Shown here: piece by piece, positions 34,530 through 43,389 of the stretch
Numbering within the stretch: position 1 is the stretch's first letter
Layout of the letters: each line of letters begins with the position of its first letter
Assembly: GCF_000632225.1 (NCBI RefSeq)
Contig: NZ_JFYV01000012.1
Location: 62,001-126,000 of the forward strand
DNA from: Sphingomonas sp. RIT328
GTDB taxonomy: Bacteria; Pseudomonadota; Alphaproteobacteria; Sphingomonadales; Sphingomonadaceae
Length of the DNA stretch: 64,000 bases
Direction of reading: 5' to 3'
Translations under genes and position numbers: made by a program
The notes under the pieces: generated by a model
Database searches by the model: none
What the model saw: only the letters and a program-made list of their open reading frames with translations
Told to the model about the DNA's origin: nothing

Positions 34530-36023
34530 ATGGCCACACTCGCATTTCCGATTCCGGCGGCTCCCGCCGAGCCGCTGCAATTGCCCCGTAACGTCGAAGC
34601 CGAAGCGGCGATGCTCGGCGCGATGATGATCGACAACCGGCTTGCCGACGATCTGATCGACCGGCTCGAACCGACGCATTTCTACGAACCCGTCCACGGT
34701 CGCATCTTCGCCGCGATCAAGACCCTGCGCGTCAACGACATGCTCGCGACGCCGGTGACGTTGCGGCCGATGTTCGAAGCGGACGAGGGGATGCGCGAGC
34801 TGGGCGGCCCCGCCTATCTCGCCAGCCTGACCGGATCGGGCGCCGGGCTGATCGGCGCGCGCCAGTTCGCGACGCAGATCTACGATCTCGCCATGCTGCG
34901 TGCGCTGGTCAACGTCGGCCGGACGCTGGTCGAGCGCGCGATGGACACGTCGGAAGAGGTCAATCCACGCGCGCAGATCGAGCTCGCCGAAGAGGAACTC
35001 TACAAGGTCGCCGGCGACGGCGGTGCCGAGAATGCCACCAAGACCTTCGCGCAGGCGACCACCGCCGCGGTCAAGATGGCCGAACGCGCGCTCAATTCGG
35101 GCGGGCATCTGTCGGGCGTCACCACCGGGCTCGACACGGTCAATGCCAAGATCGGCGGCATGCATCATTCCGACCTGATGATCCTCGCCGGCCGACCGGG
35201 CATGGGCAAGACCTCGCTCGCCACCAACATCGCCTTCAACGCGGCGCGGCGCTGGATGCGCGACATGGCCGACGGCATCCCGCCGAGCGAATCGGTCGGC
35301 GCCAAGGTCGTCTTCTTCAGCCTCGAAATGAGCGCCGACCAGCTCGCCACGCGTATCCTTGCCGAGCAATCGGGGATCAGTTCCGAATCGCTGCGTATGG
35401 GCAAGATCAGCAAGGCCGAGTTCGGCCAGCTCGCTGCCGCCGCCGCGGAGCTCGAGACGCTGCCGCTGTTCATCGACGATACCGGCGGCCTCAGCATCAG
35501 CGCGCTCCACACCCGCGTGCGCCGCCTGCAACGCCGCCACAACAACGAGATCGGACTGGTCGTGGTCGATTACCTCCAGCTGCTGACCAGCGGCGGCAAG
35601 GGCGGCAAGGAGAATCGCGTCCAGGAGATTTCGGAGATCTCACGCGGGCTGAAGACTTTGGCGAAGGACATGAACGTGCCGGTGCTGGCGCTGTCGCAGC
35701 TCAGCCGTGCGGTCGAGCAGCGCGAGGATAAACGGCCGATGCTGTCCGATCTGCGCGAATCGGGATCGATCGAGCAGGACGCCGACATGGTCTGGTTCGT
35801 GTTCCGCGAGGATTATTACACCGCGCAACGCGAGCCGAAGCGGCCGATGGAAGGCGACGACGCCAAGGTGTTCGAGGATCACGCCAAATGGGCGAGCGAC
35901 ATGGAACGCGTCTACGGCCTCGCGGAGCTGATCGTCGCCAAGCAGCGCCACGGTTCGACCGGCAAGGTGGTGATGAAGTTCGATCCGACGATCACCAAGT
36001 TCAGCGACTACGCAGGGTATTGA
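34530..36023 (+). CDS. dnaB: Replicative DNA helicase
   Basis: DnaB is the hexameric helicase that opens the fork and recruits primase. The 497-residue protein has the N-terminal collar (about 18-120, NVEAEAAMLGAMMIDNRLADDL), a linker helix, and a RecA-like motor with Walker A GRPGMGKT at 221-228, Walker B in LVVVDYLQLL, and the arginine-finger region LSQLSRAVEQREDKRPMLSDLRESG, cited in part as RAVEQREDKRPMLSDLRESG. No intein is present. ATG at 34530. The 458 bases after it contain no gene. Confidence 0.97.
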   Translation: MATLAFPIPAAPAEPLQLPRNVEAEAAMLGAMMIDNRLADDLIDRLEPTHFYEPVHGRIFAAIKTLRVNDMLATPVTLRPMFEADEGMRELGGPAYLASLTGSGAGLIGARQFATQIYDLAMLRALVNVGRTLVERAMDTSEEVNPRAQIELAEEELYKVAGDGGAENATKTFAQATTAAVKMAERALNSGGHLSGVTTGLDTVNAKIGGMHHSDLMILAGRPGMGKTSLATNIAFNAARRWMRDMADGIPPSESVGAKVVFFSLEMSADQLATRILAEQSGISSESLRMGKISKAEFGQLAAAAAELETLPLFIDDTGGLSISALHTRVRRLQRRHNNEIGLVVVDYLQLLTSGGKGGKENRVQEISEISRGLKTLAKDMNVPVLALSQLSRAVEQREDKRPMLSDLRESGSIEQDADMVWFVFREDYYTAQREPKRPMEGDDAKVFEDHAKWASDMERVYGLAELIVAKQRHGSTGKVVMKFDPTITKFSDYAGY

Positions 36024-36149
36024 GGCGCGGTCCCGGGGGCGATCGACTGGCGTGGCAGGTCTGTTCCGGCACTGTCGGAAAAGCAGAGCCCGGTGATCTT
36101 CTTGGCGCCGATCGGTATTGGCTTTGCGGAACCTCTCGACAAATGCCGA

Positions 36150-36239
36150 CCACCCCAGCGGAGGCCGGGGTCCAGTGGGGAAGCAGTAGCGAAGACCAGC
36201 AAGGCTCCGCCAGCGCGGACCCCGGCCACCGCCTCGGTG
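36150..36239. repeat. Inverted pair of the interspersed repeat, downstream of dnaB
   Basis: Two units of the GTCAYSCCGG-n-CCGG family face each other: 36150-36177 and 36211-36239, 33 bases apart. Their shared core is GGCCGGGGTCC and its complement. The 458-bp gap from dnaB to the L,D-transpeptidase gene holds this element and, at its far end, an AT-richer promoter-like region around 36355-36400; I see no coding sequence in it. Short open frames here are produced by the repeat itself. Confidence 0.75.
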
Positions 36240-36354
36240 AAATTGGGGAGGGGACCCGCGAGGTCGCGATGATCTGCGACGGCAGGCAGCGTGGTCGAGC
36301 GACGAGCGGCGACGGGATCGCCATCGCGTCATGCCGCCCACCGCTCGGTGACAG

Positions 36355-36370
36355 TTAAGCGCTGGATAAC
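36355..36370 (+). promoter_or_regulatory. CtrA-like site before the L,D-transpeptidase gene
   Basis: TTAA, seven bases, ATAAC is one mismatch from TTAA-n7-TTAAC. It sits at the start of an AT-rich stretch (36355-36390) that also has the 10-bp palindrome ACCATATGGT, about 110 bases before the likely start codon. CtrA control of a wall gene would make sense in this group, but the evidence is one near match. Confidence 0.25.
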
Positions 36371-36481
36371 CATATGGTAAATAATCCGACGCTTGTCGGT
36401 GGCCAGCGACCGTCCGTTCAGCCTAGAGCGAGGTGCACGGTGCGACGGACGCCACTCAGGGCGTCCGCCCGGGGGATGATG

Positions 36482-37942
36482 ATGAGACGAACGACAGCAA
36501 CGGTGATGATGGCGACCTGGCTGGCGTCGGTGGCGCCGGCCGCAGCGCAGCTCGCGCCGCCGGTCGCCGTGCCGGTGCCGGCGCAGACGGCGCCCGCGAC
36601 GGTGCCGATGGCACCCGCGGTGCCGCTGCCGACGCTGACCGAGGCGCAGGCGACGCAGCTTGCCGCGCTGCTCGGCAAGGACACGATGGCGCAGGGTCTG
36701 GCGCTGACCCCGCCGCCCGCCGCCACCGCGGAGGCGCGGGACGCGCTGGTCCGCGAGGCGCTCGACCATGCCCGCGCGGTCCATGCCGGCCGGCTCGACG
36801 AATCGGATTTCCAGCGCGACTGGGGGCTGCGCCCGCCGGTCTACGATCCGCTCCCCGGCTTTGCCGATGCCGTCAAGCGTGACCGGATCGCCGCCTGGTT
36901 CGCGGCGCTGCCGCCGCCTTATGCGGGCTATGACGGGCTGAAGCAGGGGCTCGATCGCTATCGCGGCATCGCCGCCTCGGCTGGCTGGCCGATGCTGGCG
37001 GCCGGACCGGATCTCGGTTTCGGTGCGACCGGCGCGCGCGTCGTCGCGTTGCGCGAGCGGCTCGCGGTCGAGGACAAGGACGTCGCCACCACCGGCACGA
37101 CCTTCGACGCGCCGCTGGTCGAGGCGGTCCGCCGGGCGCAGCGCCGCTATGGCCTCAACCCGACCGGCACCGTCTCGACCCAGACGCTCGCCGCGCTCAA
37201 CGTGCCGACCGCGGCGCGGGTGCGGCAGATCATGGCCAATATGGAGCGCTGGCGCTGGCTGCCGCAGGACCTGCCCAAGGACCGTATCCAGGTGAACATC
37301 GCCGCCGCGGTGCTCACCGTGTTCGACGGCGACGCGCCGGTGATGTCGATGCGCGCGGTGACCGGCCGCCCCGGTGACGAGACGCCGATGCTGTCGTCGA
37401 CGATCCACAGCATCGTCATCAATCCGCCGTGGAACGTGCCGACCTCGATCGCCACCAAGGAATTGTGGCCGAAGCAGAAGCGCGATCCCGGCTATTTCAA
37501 GCGCAACGGCTTCCGCGTCATCGACGGCACCCGCCTGCAACAGGTGGCGGGCGATCAGAGCGCGCTCGGCCGCTTCAAGTTCGACTTTGACAACGCCTTC
37601 TCGGTCTATCTCCACGACACGCCGTCGCGCGCCAAGTTCGCGAGCTTCAGCCGCCTCGCCAGCCACGGCTGCGTGCGGCTGGAGAAGCCCGCCGATCTTG
37701 CGCAATTGCTGCTCAAGGGCGATCCGACCTGGACGCCCGAGGCGATCGATGCCGCGGTGGCGAAGGGCGATACCGTCCGGGCGCGGCTGACCAAACCGGT
37801 CTCGGTCTATCTGCTCTACTGGACCGCCTTCGCCAGCGGCAGCGGCCAGATGAACTTCCGCGACGATCCCTATGGCTGGGACGGCACGCTGGCGGCGAAG
37901 ATCGAGGCGCGCTCGGCGCGGCAGGCACTGGCATCACGATAA
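36482..37942 (+). CDS. L,D-transpeptidase with peptidoglycan-binding domain (YcbB/LdtD-like)
   Basis: A 486-residue periplasmic enzyme forming 3-3 cross-links or other L,D-bonds in peptidoglycan. A signal peptide (1-22), a Pro/Ala-rich stretch (23-50) and a scaffold domain lead to a peptidoglycan-binding fold at about 180-245 (GATGARVVALRERL to TQTLAALNVP), then a YkuD domain with the catalytic SHGC-VR motif, H395 and C397. PWNVPTSIATKELWP is the YcbB-type substrate loop. Three ATGs in a row occur; 36482 has GGGGG at the best distance. Confidence 0.93.
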   Translation: MRRTTATVMMATWLASVAPAAAQLAPPVAVPVPAQTAPATVPMAPAVPLPTLTEAQATQLAALLGKDTMAQGLALTPPPAATAEARDALVREALDHARAVHAGRLDESDFQRDWGLRPPVYDPLPGFADAVKRDRIAAWFAALPPPYAGYDGLKQGLDRYRGIAASAGWPMLAAGPDLGFGATGARVVALRERLAVEDKDVATTGTTFDAPLVEAVRRAQRRYGLNPTGTVSTQTLAALNVPTAARVRQIMANMERWRWLPQDLPKDRIQVNIAAAVLTVFDGDAPVMSMRAVTGRPGDETPMLSSTIHSIVINPPWNVPTSIATKELWPKQKRDPGYFKRNGFRVIDGTRLQQVAGDQSALGRFKFDFDNAFSVYLHDTPSRAKFASFSRLASHGCVRLEKPADLAQLLLKGDPTWTPEAIDAAVAKGDTVRARLTKPVSVYLLYWTAFASGSGQMNFRDDPYGWDGTLAAKIEARSARQALASR

Positions 37943-37952
37943 CGAGGATATG

Positions 37953-38324
37953 ATGAGCGTTCGCACCAAGACGATGAGGATGGCGATGACGGGGACGGCG
38001 CTGGCCGCCGGACTGCTCGCGCTCGCCGCCTGTTCCAAGCCCGATCCCGAAGGGCCGATGGACGACAATACGCTCGGTCTCGATCAGCCGATGACCAACG
38101 CCTCGACCGAGGTCGGGCCGATCGAGACGCCGACCGTCGCGCCCGAGCCCTTGCCCGACGCCAATGCCGCCGCGGTGATCGCGCCGCCGCCCGAAGCGCC
38201 GATCAAGCCCGACGCGCAGGTGCTCGACGATGCCGATGCGACCGGCATGACCGCGCGGGTCAGCCGCGACGCGCCGCCGGCGCGCGACGATACGGCGACG
38301 TCCAACGATCAGGAGCCGCAGTAA
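37953..38324 (+). CDS. Small lipoprotein, Pro/Ala/Asp-rich
   Basis: A 123-residue lipoprotein. The lipobox LALAAC places the lipidated cysteine at about residue 27 after a short hydrophobic signal (MTGTALAAGLLALAAC). The mature part is low-complexity and acidic, with repeated PEAP-like and DA segments (IETPTVAPEPLPDAN, DDADATGM), suggesting an extended tether. No domain is recognised. It lies 10 bases after the L,D-transpeptidase gene and 10 before the D,D-carboxypeptidase gene, so it probably belongs to a wall-remodelling operon. Confidence 0.75.
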   Translation: MSVRTKTMRMAMTGTALAAGLLALAACSKPDPEGPMDDNTLGLDQPMTNASTEVGPIETPTVAPEPLPDANAAAVIAPPPEAPIKPDAQVLDDADATGMTARVSRDAPPARDDTATSNDQEPQ

Positions 38325-38334
38325 GGCGTATGGC

Positions 38335-39216
38335 ATGACGATGGTGACGCGCCGCACGCTTCATGTCTGGTGCGGCGCGCTGATGCTGTGCGGCGGGATC
38401 GCGGCGGCGGTGCCGGCGGCGGCGGTGACCCGGCCGGTCTCGGCGATCCTGGTCGATGCGCGCGACGGCAGCGTGCTCTTCGCCGAAAATGCCGGCATCG
38501 TCCGGCGGCCGGCGTCGCTGACCAAGATGATGACGCTGTTCCTTACCTTCGACGCGCTCGATGCCGGCACGCTCCACCCCGGCGATCCGGTGCGCTTCTC
38601 GCGCTATGCCGCGGCGATGCAGCCGTCCAAGGTGGGCATGCGGCCGGGCGCGACGATGACCGTCGAACAGGCGATCCGCGCGGTGGCGGTGATCTCCGCC
38701 AATGACGTCGCGGTCGCGCTCGCCGAGCGGATCGGCGGGACCGAGGATCGCTTCGCGCGGATGATGACCCAGAAGGCGCGCGCGCTCGGCCTGCAGGACA
38801 CGTCGTTCACCAACGCCACCGGATTGCCCGGCGCCAACCTCACCACCGCGCAGGACATCGCACGCCTCTCAATGGCGCTGCTGCGCGACCACCCGATGCG
38901 CTATGCGGCGTTTGCGACCCGCTCGTTCAGCTGGGCGGGGCGACGGGTGCAGAATCACAACCATCTGCTCGGCAGCTATCCCGGCGCCGACGGCATCAAG
39001 ACCGGCTATACCGCCGAAGCCGGCTTCGCGCTTGCCGCCTCCGCCAAGCGCGGCAACCGGCGGCTGATCGCGGTGGTGATCGGCGAACGCTCGGTCGCGC
39101 TGCGCGACCGGCGCGTGGCGAAGATGCTGACCGAGGGATTCGCAACACCGTCGCGCGCATCGGCACGGGCGGAGCCGCCGGAGACGCTCGAGGAATGGCT
39201 CGGGCGGGGGAAGTAG
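38335..39216 (+). CDS. D-alanyl-D-alanine carboxypeptidase (PBP5/6 family)
   Basis: A 293-residue low-molecular-weight penicillin-binding protein that trims pentapeptides. After a signal peptide (1-30, ending AVPAAAV) the three active-site motifs are S61-L-T-K64, S121-A-N123 and K222-T-G. The protein is shorter than E. coli PBP5 and lacks the C-terminal beta-domain and amphipathic anchor, ending in an Ala/Arg/Glu tail (LEEWLGRGK). It follows the lipoprotein and L,D-transpeptidase genes on the same strand. Confidence 0.93.
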   Translation: MTMVTRRTLHVWCGALMLCGGIAAAVPAAAVTRPVSAILVDARDGSVLFAENAGIVRRPASLTKMMTLFLTFDALDAGTLHPGDPVRFSRYAAAMQPSKVGMRPGATMTVEQAIRAVAVISANDVAVALAERIGGTEDRFARMMTQKARALGLQDTSFTNATGLPGANLTTAQDIARLSMALLRDHPMRYAAFATRSFSWAGRRVQNHNHLLGSYPGADGIKTGYTAEAGFALAASAKRGNRRLIAVVIGERSVALRDRRVAKMLTEGFATPSRASARAEPPETLEEWLGRGK

Positions 39217-39313
39217 GAGCGGGGGCAGGGGCGGAGGCCACCGCCTTTCGTCCGTCCATGGTCTGCCGATGACGCCATGTCGTGCGGCGGTGCGCCCCAC
39301 GTCGGCTCCCTAA

Positions 39314-39403
39314 CCATGGCTCCCGGATTCTGCCGGGATGACGAGGAGAGTGGGAAGGGCCGCCCCCCAAATTCGTCATCCCGGCGAAGGCCGGGATCCA
39401 TGG
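39314..39403. repeat. Inverted pair of the interspersed repeat, best-conserved copy
   Basis: Two 31-bp units, 39314-39344 and 39373-39403, are inverted copies matching at 26 of 31 positions; the shared left half in the second is TCGTCATCCCGGC and the right half CCGGGAnCCATGG. The 29-bp spacer is unrelated. The 281-bp gap lies between the convergent D,D-carboxypeptidase and M28 genes and contains nothing else I can identify. This pair defines the consensus used for the copies at 19187 and 36150. Confidence 0.88.
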
Positions 39404-39497
39404 ACGCGGTGTCGCCGATGGGGGAGTGCTTCGGCATCGATGCCACAAGTCTGCGTCCCGACAGCAACGGGCCACAGCATCGACGCCCGCCCGCCTC

Positions 39498-40784
39498 CTA
39501 CCGCCGCGAGGCGCGGCCGCCGAAGGTCGGCAGGCTCTCGCTGCCGTCCGCCGCCAAGGCCGAGACCGCGAAGAAGGTGTCGTCGACCGGCGTCTGCACC
39601 ATCGTCGCGCTGGTGCCGCTGACGTCGCGGGCGTGCGCCCAGGCGGCGGTGTCGTTGGCGCGCCAGCGGATGCGATAGCCCGACGCGCCCGGCACCGGCG
39701 TCCAGCTCACCTTCGTGTCGCGCGAGAGATCGCCGACCAGGGTGACATTGGCCGGTGCGGCCGGCGCGGCGGCGAGTCGCGCGACGGTGGCGGCGTTGAT
39801 TGCGGTGACCTTGGCGAGATAGGCGAAGTCCATCCGGTCGATCGTGTCGCCATAGACGACGCCCTTGTCGGTGCGCAGATCCTGATGCTGCGCATCCCAG
39901 TTTTCCGCACCGACCGAGAAGCGCACCGCCGGATAGCCGCGCTTGAGGAAGGGTTCGTGGTCGCCGCCGCGGCCGAACCGGTCGGGACGGCGATCGATCA
40001 CCACGTCGAAGCCGCCGGGAATGCCGTCGGCGATCGTATCGATCGTCTTGGCGAGCGCGCGGCTCGGGCCGTCGTCCTCGCCGCCTTCGCCGCGCCGGCG
40101 CATCGCCTGCGGCAGGTCCTCGGATGCGCGGATGCCCTCGGAGAAGACGCGCACGCGGCCGGCGTCGCGCACGCCGCCCTGGCCGATGCTGTTGCCGACG
40201 ATGTCGTTGTTGAGCATCGCGGTCACCTGCCAGCCGCGCGTCGCCGCGGTGTCGGCGAGCAGCTCGGCGCCCCACAATCCCTGTTCCTCGGCGGAGAAGG
40301 CGACATAGATGATCGTCGCGTCGAATTGCCGCTTGGACAGGAGCCGCGCGGTCTCCAGCACCAGCGCGACGCCGGAGGCATCGTCATTGGCGCCGGGCGC
40401 GTCGCTGGTCGCGTCCATCACGTCGGTGACGCGGCTGTCGATATGGCCGCCGATGATGATGACGCGATTGGGGTCGCGCCCGCGCTGGATGCCGAGCACG
40501 TCCTCGACGATCACGCCGTTCGGCGCGCGCGGGCCGTCGAAGCGGCGGTTGATTCGCTCGACGGTGATGCAGCCGCCGCAGTCGCGGCCGATCGCCGCGA
40601 ATTGCTGGGCGGCCCAGGTGCGCGCCGCGCCGATGCCGCGCTTGGGATCGGTCGCCGACGACAAAGTGTGGCGGGTGCCGAAGCCGACCAACGCGCTGAC
40701 GCTCGCCTTCAGGCGTGTCGGGCTGGGCGCAGGGACGGGGGCGGGGCCGGCAACGGCGGCGGCGAGCAAAGCGGCAAGGATCAT
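39498..40784 (-). CDS. Secreted M28-family aminopeptidase with C-terminal fibronectin III-like domain
   Basis: A 428-residue zinc peptidase. Signal peptide 1-20 (LLAAAVAGPAPVPAP). The two-zinc site is visible as H114 (IIIGGHIDSR), D134 (PGANDDASG), E166-E167 (SAEEQGLWG), D193 region (LNNDIVGN) and a His near the end of the catalytic domain (AQHQD). Residues about 335-428 form a fibronectin type III-like domain (PANVTLVGDLSRDTKVSWTPV, cited in part as TKVSWTPVPGASGYRIRW). It would hydrolyse peptides in the periplasm or outside the cell. Confidence 0.9.
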   Translation of the reverse strand: MILAALLAAAVAGPAPVPAPSPTRLKASVSALVGFGTRHTLSSATDPKRGIGAARTWAAQQFAAIGRDCGGCITVERINRRFDGPRAPNGVIVEDVLGIQRGRDPNRVIIIGGHIDSRVTDVMDATSDAPGANDDASGVALVLETARLLSKRQFDATIIYVAFSAEEQGLWGAELLADTAATRGWQVTAMLNNDIVGNSIGQGGVRDAGRVRVFSEGIRASEDLPQAMRRRGEGGEDDGPSRALAKTIDTIADGIPGGFDVVIDRRPDRFGRGGDHEPFLKRGYPAVRFSVGAENWDAQHQDLRTDKGVVYGDTIDRMDFAYLAKVTAINAATVARLAAAPAAPANVTLVGDLSRDTKVSWTPVPGASGYRIRWRANDTAAWAHARDVSGTSATMVQTPVDDTFFAVSALAADGSESLPTFGGRASRR

Positions 40785-40833
40785 GGCCTAGTGTGACGCG
40801 ACAACGGCACGCGCTCAAGCGCTTAGCGCAGGA

Positions 40834-41289
40834 TCAGCTCAACCGGTCGATCGCCTCGCGGCTGAGCGAGCCGGGAATGATCATCACCGGCACCGGCAGC
40901 GCGCCGGCATCGGAGCCGGCGAAATGGCTGACCAGCTTGCCCGGTGCCCCCGCCGGCGCGGCGCCGAGCACCAGCGCGGCGATATTGGCATTGGCGGCGA
41001 TCATCTCGCGGATGATCTTGGGGCCGTCGCCCTGCCGCACGGTGATCGCCGGGCGCAGCCCCGATTCCTCGATCAGCGTCCCCGCCGCGGCGGCGACCAG
41101 CCCCTCGGCATGCTGCATCGCTTCCTCCTCGATCGTCGCCTGCACGCCGCCGAAGGCGATGAATTCCTGCGGCGGCAGCAGCGTCAGGATCTCGACGCCG
41201 CCGCCCGTCTTCACCGCGCGCCGGGCGGCGAAGCGCAGCGCGATCTCCGCTTCCGGGCTCTCATCGACCACGACCAGGTAGATACGCAT
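40834..41289 (-). CDS. Universal stress protein (UspA family)
   Basis: A 151-residue Usp-fold protein. It begins [25 protein letters not shown] and ends near VPVMIIPGS. The ATP-binding G-2x-G-9x-G(S/T) motif is only partly kept ([23 protein letters not shown]), so nucleotide binding is uncertain. A second ATG one codon earlier exists; AAGGGG favours 41289. Role: stress-related, otherwise undefined. It is divergent from the pdhC gene. Confidence 0.88.
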   Translation of the reverse strand: MRIYLVVVDESPEAEIALRFAARRAVKTGGGVEILTLLPPQEFIAFGGVQATIEEEAMQHAEGLVAAAAGTLIEESGLRPAITVRQGDGPKIIREMIAANANIAALVLGAAPAGAPGKLVSHFAGSDAGALPVPVMIIPGSLSREAIDRLS

Positions 41290-41400
41290 CATTTTGCCCC
41301 TTTTCCGCTACGTGCCGTGGGAGCGATCCACGCGCAAGACTTGACCCCCCGCGCTCAGGGCGCGAAGGGAGCGGCCTGCTCCCCAGGCAAGAGGACCTGC

Positions 41401-42765
41401 ATGTCGATCGAGATCAAGATGCCCGCGCTGTCGCCGACGATGGAAGAGGGCACGCTCGCCAAGTGGCTCGTCAAGGAAGGCGATAGCGTCAAGTCCGGCG
41501 ACATCATGGCCGAAATCGAAACCGACAAGGCGACGATGGAGTTCGAGGCGGTCGACGAGGGCACGATCGCCAAGATCCTGATCGCCGAGGGCACCGACAA
41601 TGTGAAGGTCGGCGCGGTGATCGCGATCCTCGCCGAAGAGGGTGAGGATGCCGCATCGGTGCAGGCACCGACCAAGGCGGAGACGCCCGAACCGACCGAT
41701 CCCGAATTCAAGGGTCGCCCCGATCCCACCGATCCGAACAAGACGGGCAGCGAGGCCAAGCCGTTCGATCGCACGATCACCCAGGCCGAGGATCACGGCA
41801 AGCCCGCCGACGTCGGTGCCGCTCCGGCTGCTGCCGCCCCCGCAGCCGCGCCGCAGGGGAATGGCGGCCGCGTCAAGGCGAGCCCGCTCGCCCGCCGCAT
41901 CGCCGCCGACAAGGGCATCGCATTGAGCGGCGTCACCGGCTCCGGCCCCAACGGCCGCATCGTCAAGGCGGACGTCGAGGGTCACAAGCCCGCCGCTGCC
42001 GCTGCGCCCGCTCCGGCCGCCACGTCGGCCGCGCCCGCGGCTGCCGCGCCGGCCAAGCCCGCCGCCGTGCCGGACATCCCGCACGAGGCGACCAAGCTCA
42101 GCAACATGCGCAAGACGATCGCGCGCCGCCTGACCGAATCGAAGCAGACCGTGCCGCACATCTACCTGACGGTGGACATCCGGCTCGACGCGCTGCTCAA
42201 GCTGCGCGGCGAGCTCAACACCGCGCTGGAGAGCCGCGGCGTCAAGCTGTCGGTCAACGACATGCTGGTCAAGGCGCTGGCGCAGGCGCTGATCGCGGTG
42301 CCCAAGTGCAACGTCATGTTCACCCCCGACCAGCTGATCAGCTTCAAGCGCGCCGATATCTCGGTCGCGGTGTCGACCCCGTCGGGGCTGATCACGCCGA
42401 TCGTCGTCGGCGCCGATACGAAGAGCCTGTCGACCATCTCGGCCGAGGTGAAAGACCTTGCCGGCCGCGCGCGCGACAACAAGCTGAAGCCCGAGGAATT
42501 CCAGGGCGGCACCGCGTCGATCAGCAACATGGGCATGTTCGGCATCAAGCAGTTCGAGGCGGTGATCAATCCGCCGCAGGGCATGATCATGGCGATCGGC
42601 GCGGGCGAGCAGCGTCCCTATGTCGTCGACGGCCAGCTCGCGGTGGCGACGGTAATGTCGGCGACCGGCAGCTTCGATCATCGCGCGATCGACGGTGCCG
42701 ACGGCGCCGAACTGATGAAGGTGTTCAAGGAGCTGGTCGAGCGGCCGCTCGGCATGCTCGCCTGA
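41401..42765 (+). CDS. pdhC: Pyruvate dehydrogenase dihydrolipoamide acetyltransferase (E2)
   Basis: The E2 core of pyruvate dehydrogenase, which transfers the acetyl group to CoA. The 454-residue protein has one lipoyl domain with the lipoylated K43 ([14 protein letters not shown]), an Ala/Pro linker, the E3/E1-binding domain at about 158-193 ([27 protein letters not shown]), a second Ala/Pro linker, and the catalytic domain ending with H427 and D431 in [12 protein letters not shown]. lpdA (E3) is 0.6 kb downstream; the E1 genes are not in the window. The sequence and single lipoyl domain fit the pyruvate rather than the 2-oxoglutarate complex. Confidence 0.93.
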   Translation: MSIEIKMPALSPTMEEGTLAKWLVKEGDSVKSGDIMAEIETDKATMEFEAVDEGTIAKILIAEGTDNVKVGAVIAILAEEGEDAASVQAPTKAETPEPTDPEFKGRPDPTDPNKTGSEAKPFDRTITQAEDHGKPADVGAAPAAAAPAAAPQGNGGRVKASPLARRIAADKGIALSGVTGSGPNGRIVKADVEGHKPAAAAAPAPAATSAAPAAAAPAKPAAVPDIPHEATKLSNMRKTIARRLTESKQTVPHIYLTVDIRLDALLKLRGELNTALESRGVKLSVNDMLVKALAQALIAVPKCNVMFTPDQLISFKRADISVAVSTPSGLITPIVVGADTKSLSTISAEVKDLAGRARDNKLKPEEFQGGTASISNMGMFGIKQFEAVINPPQGMIMAIGAGEQRPYVVDGQLAVATVMSATGSFDHRAIDGADGAELMKVFKELVERPLGMLA

Positions 42766-42772
42766 GGCGGCC

Positions 42773-42973
42773 GTGGCGCGGACGACGGTCGAGCTGCTCT
42801 ACCTCGTCGGCGGCCTCGTCGCCGCCGCGGCGCTGACCTGGGTCGCCGCCTGGGCCTATCCGCTCGGCTATAAGACGATCTGGTGGTGCGGCGCGGGGGC
42901 GATGGTGGCGAGCGTGCTGATGAGCATCGGCCCGCTGCGTCGTGCCCGGGCGATCGACAGGAGGCAGAATTGA
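42773..42973 (+). CDS. Small two-span membrane protein, unknown
   Basis: A 66-residue protein with two hydrophobic helices (LLYLVGGLVAAAALTWVAAWAYP, cited in part as YLVGGLVAAAALTWVAAW, and WWCGAGAMVASVLMSIG) and a basic tail (PLRRARAIDRRQN). The start is GTG, 7 bases after pdhC. Its stop overlaps the TTG start of the thioesterase gene as TTGA. Position inside the pdhC-lpdA run suggests cotranscription. No family is recognised. Confidence 0.65.
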   Translation: MARTTVELLYLVGGLVAAAALTWVAAWAYPLGYKTIWWCGAGAMVASVLMSIGPLRRARAIDRRQN

Positions 42974-43362
42974 CCGGACTTCCGCAAGGGTCGCCGACGA
43001 TCCGCGTCACCGCGATGCCGTCCGACGCCAATCCCTATGGCGATATCTTCGGCGGCTGGCTGATGGGGCAGATGGATCTGGCCGCCGGCTCGGTCGCATC
43101 GCGCCATGCCGGTGGCCGCGCGGTGACGATCGCCTGCGATGCGATGAAGTTCCACGCGCCGGTGCTCGTCGGCGACGAGGTGTCGGTCTATGCGCGGCTC
43201 GTCGCGGTCGGCAATACGTCGATGACGATCGAGGTCGAGGCATGGCGCCGCGCCCGCCATCTCGAAGACACCACCAAGGTGACGCAGGCGCGCTTCGTCT
43301 TCGTCGCCACCGATGAAAACCGGGCGCCGCGCCGTGTCGCGCCGCTGCCCGCGACCAACTGA
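42970..43362 (+). CDS. Acyl-CoA thioesterase, YciA-like hotdog protein
   Basis: A 130-residue hotdog thioesterase. The family pattern NPYGDIFGGWLMGQMDLAAG, with the catalytic Asp, and VTIACDAMKFHAPVLVGD, are clear; it would hydrolyse short- or medium-chain acyl-CoA. The start is TTG at 42970, supported by AGGAGG seven bases before it; the next in-frame ATG (43015) would remove conserved residues of the first strand. It overlaps the preceding small gene by four bases. Confidence 0.88.
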   Translation: MTGLPQGSPTIRVTAMPSDANPYGDIFGGWLMGQMDLAAGSVASRHAGGRAVTIACDAMKFHAPVLVGDEVSVYARLVAVGNTSMTIEVEAWRRARHLEDTTKVTQARFVFVATDENRAPRRVAPLPATN

Positions 43363-43389
43363 TGACCCTCCCCGGTAAGGACGATATAC

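Noticed and set aside
36008..36358. Short open frames in the gap after dnaB
   Set aside because: They lie over the inverted interspersed repeat, have no ribosome site and no coding-like composition.
39277..39678. Short frames between the D,D-carboxypeptidase and M28 genes
   Set aside because: They cross the repeat pair and enter the end of the M28 gene antisense; no domain.
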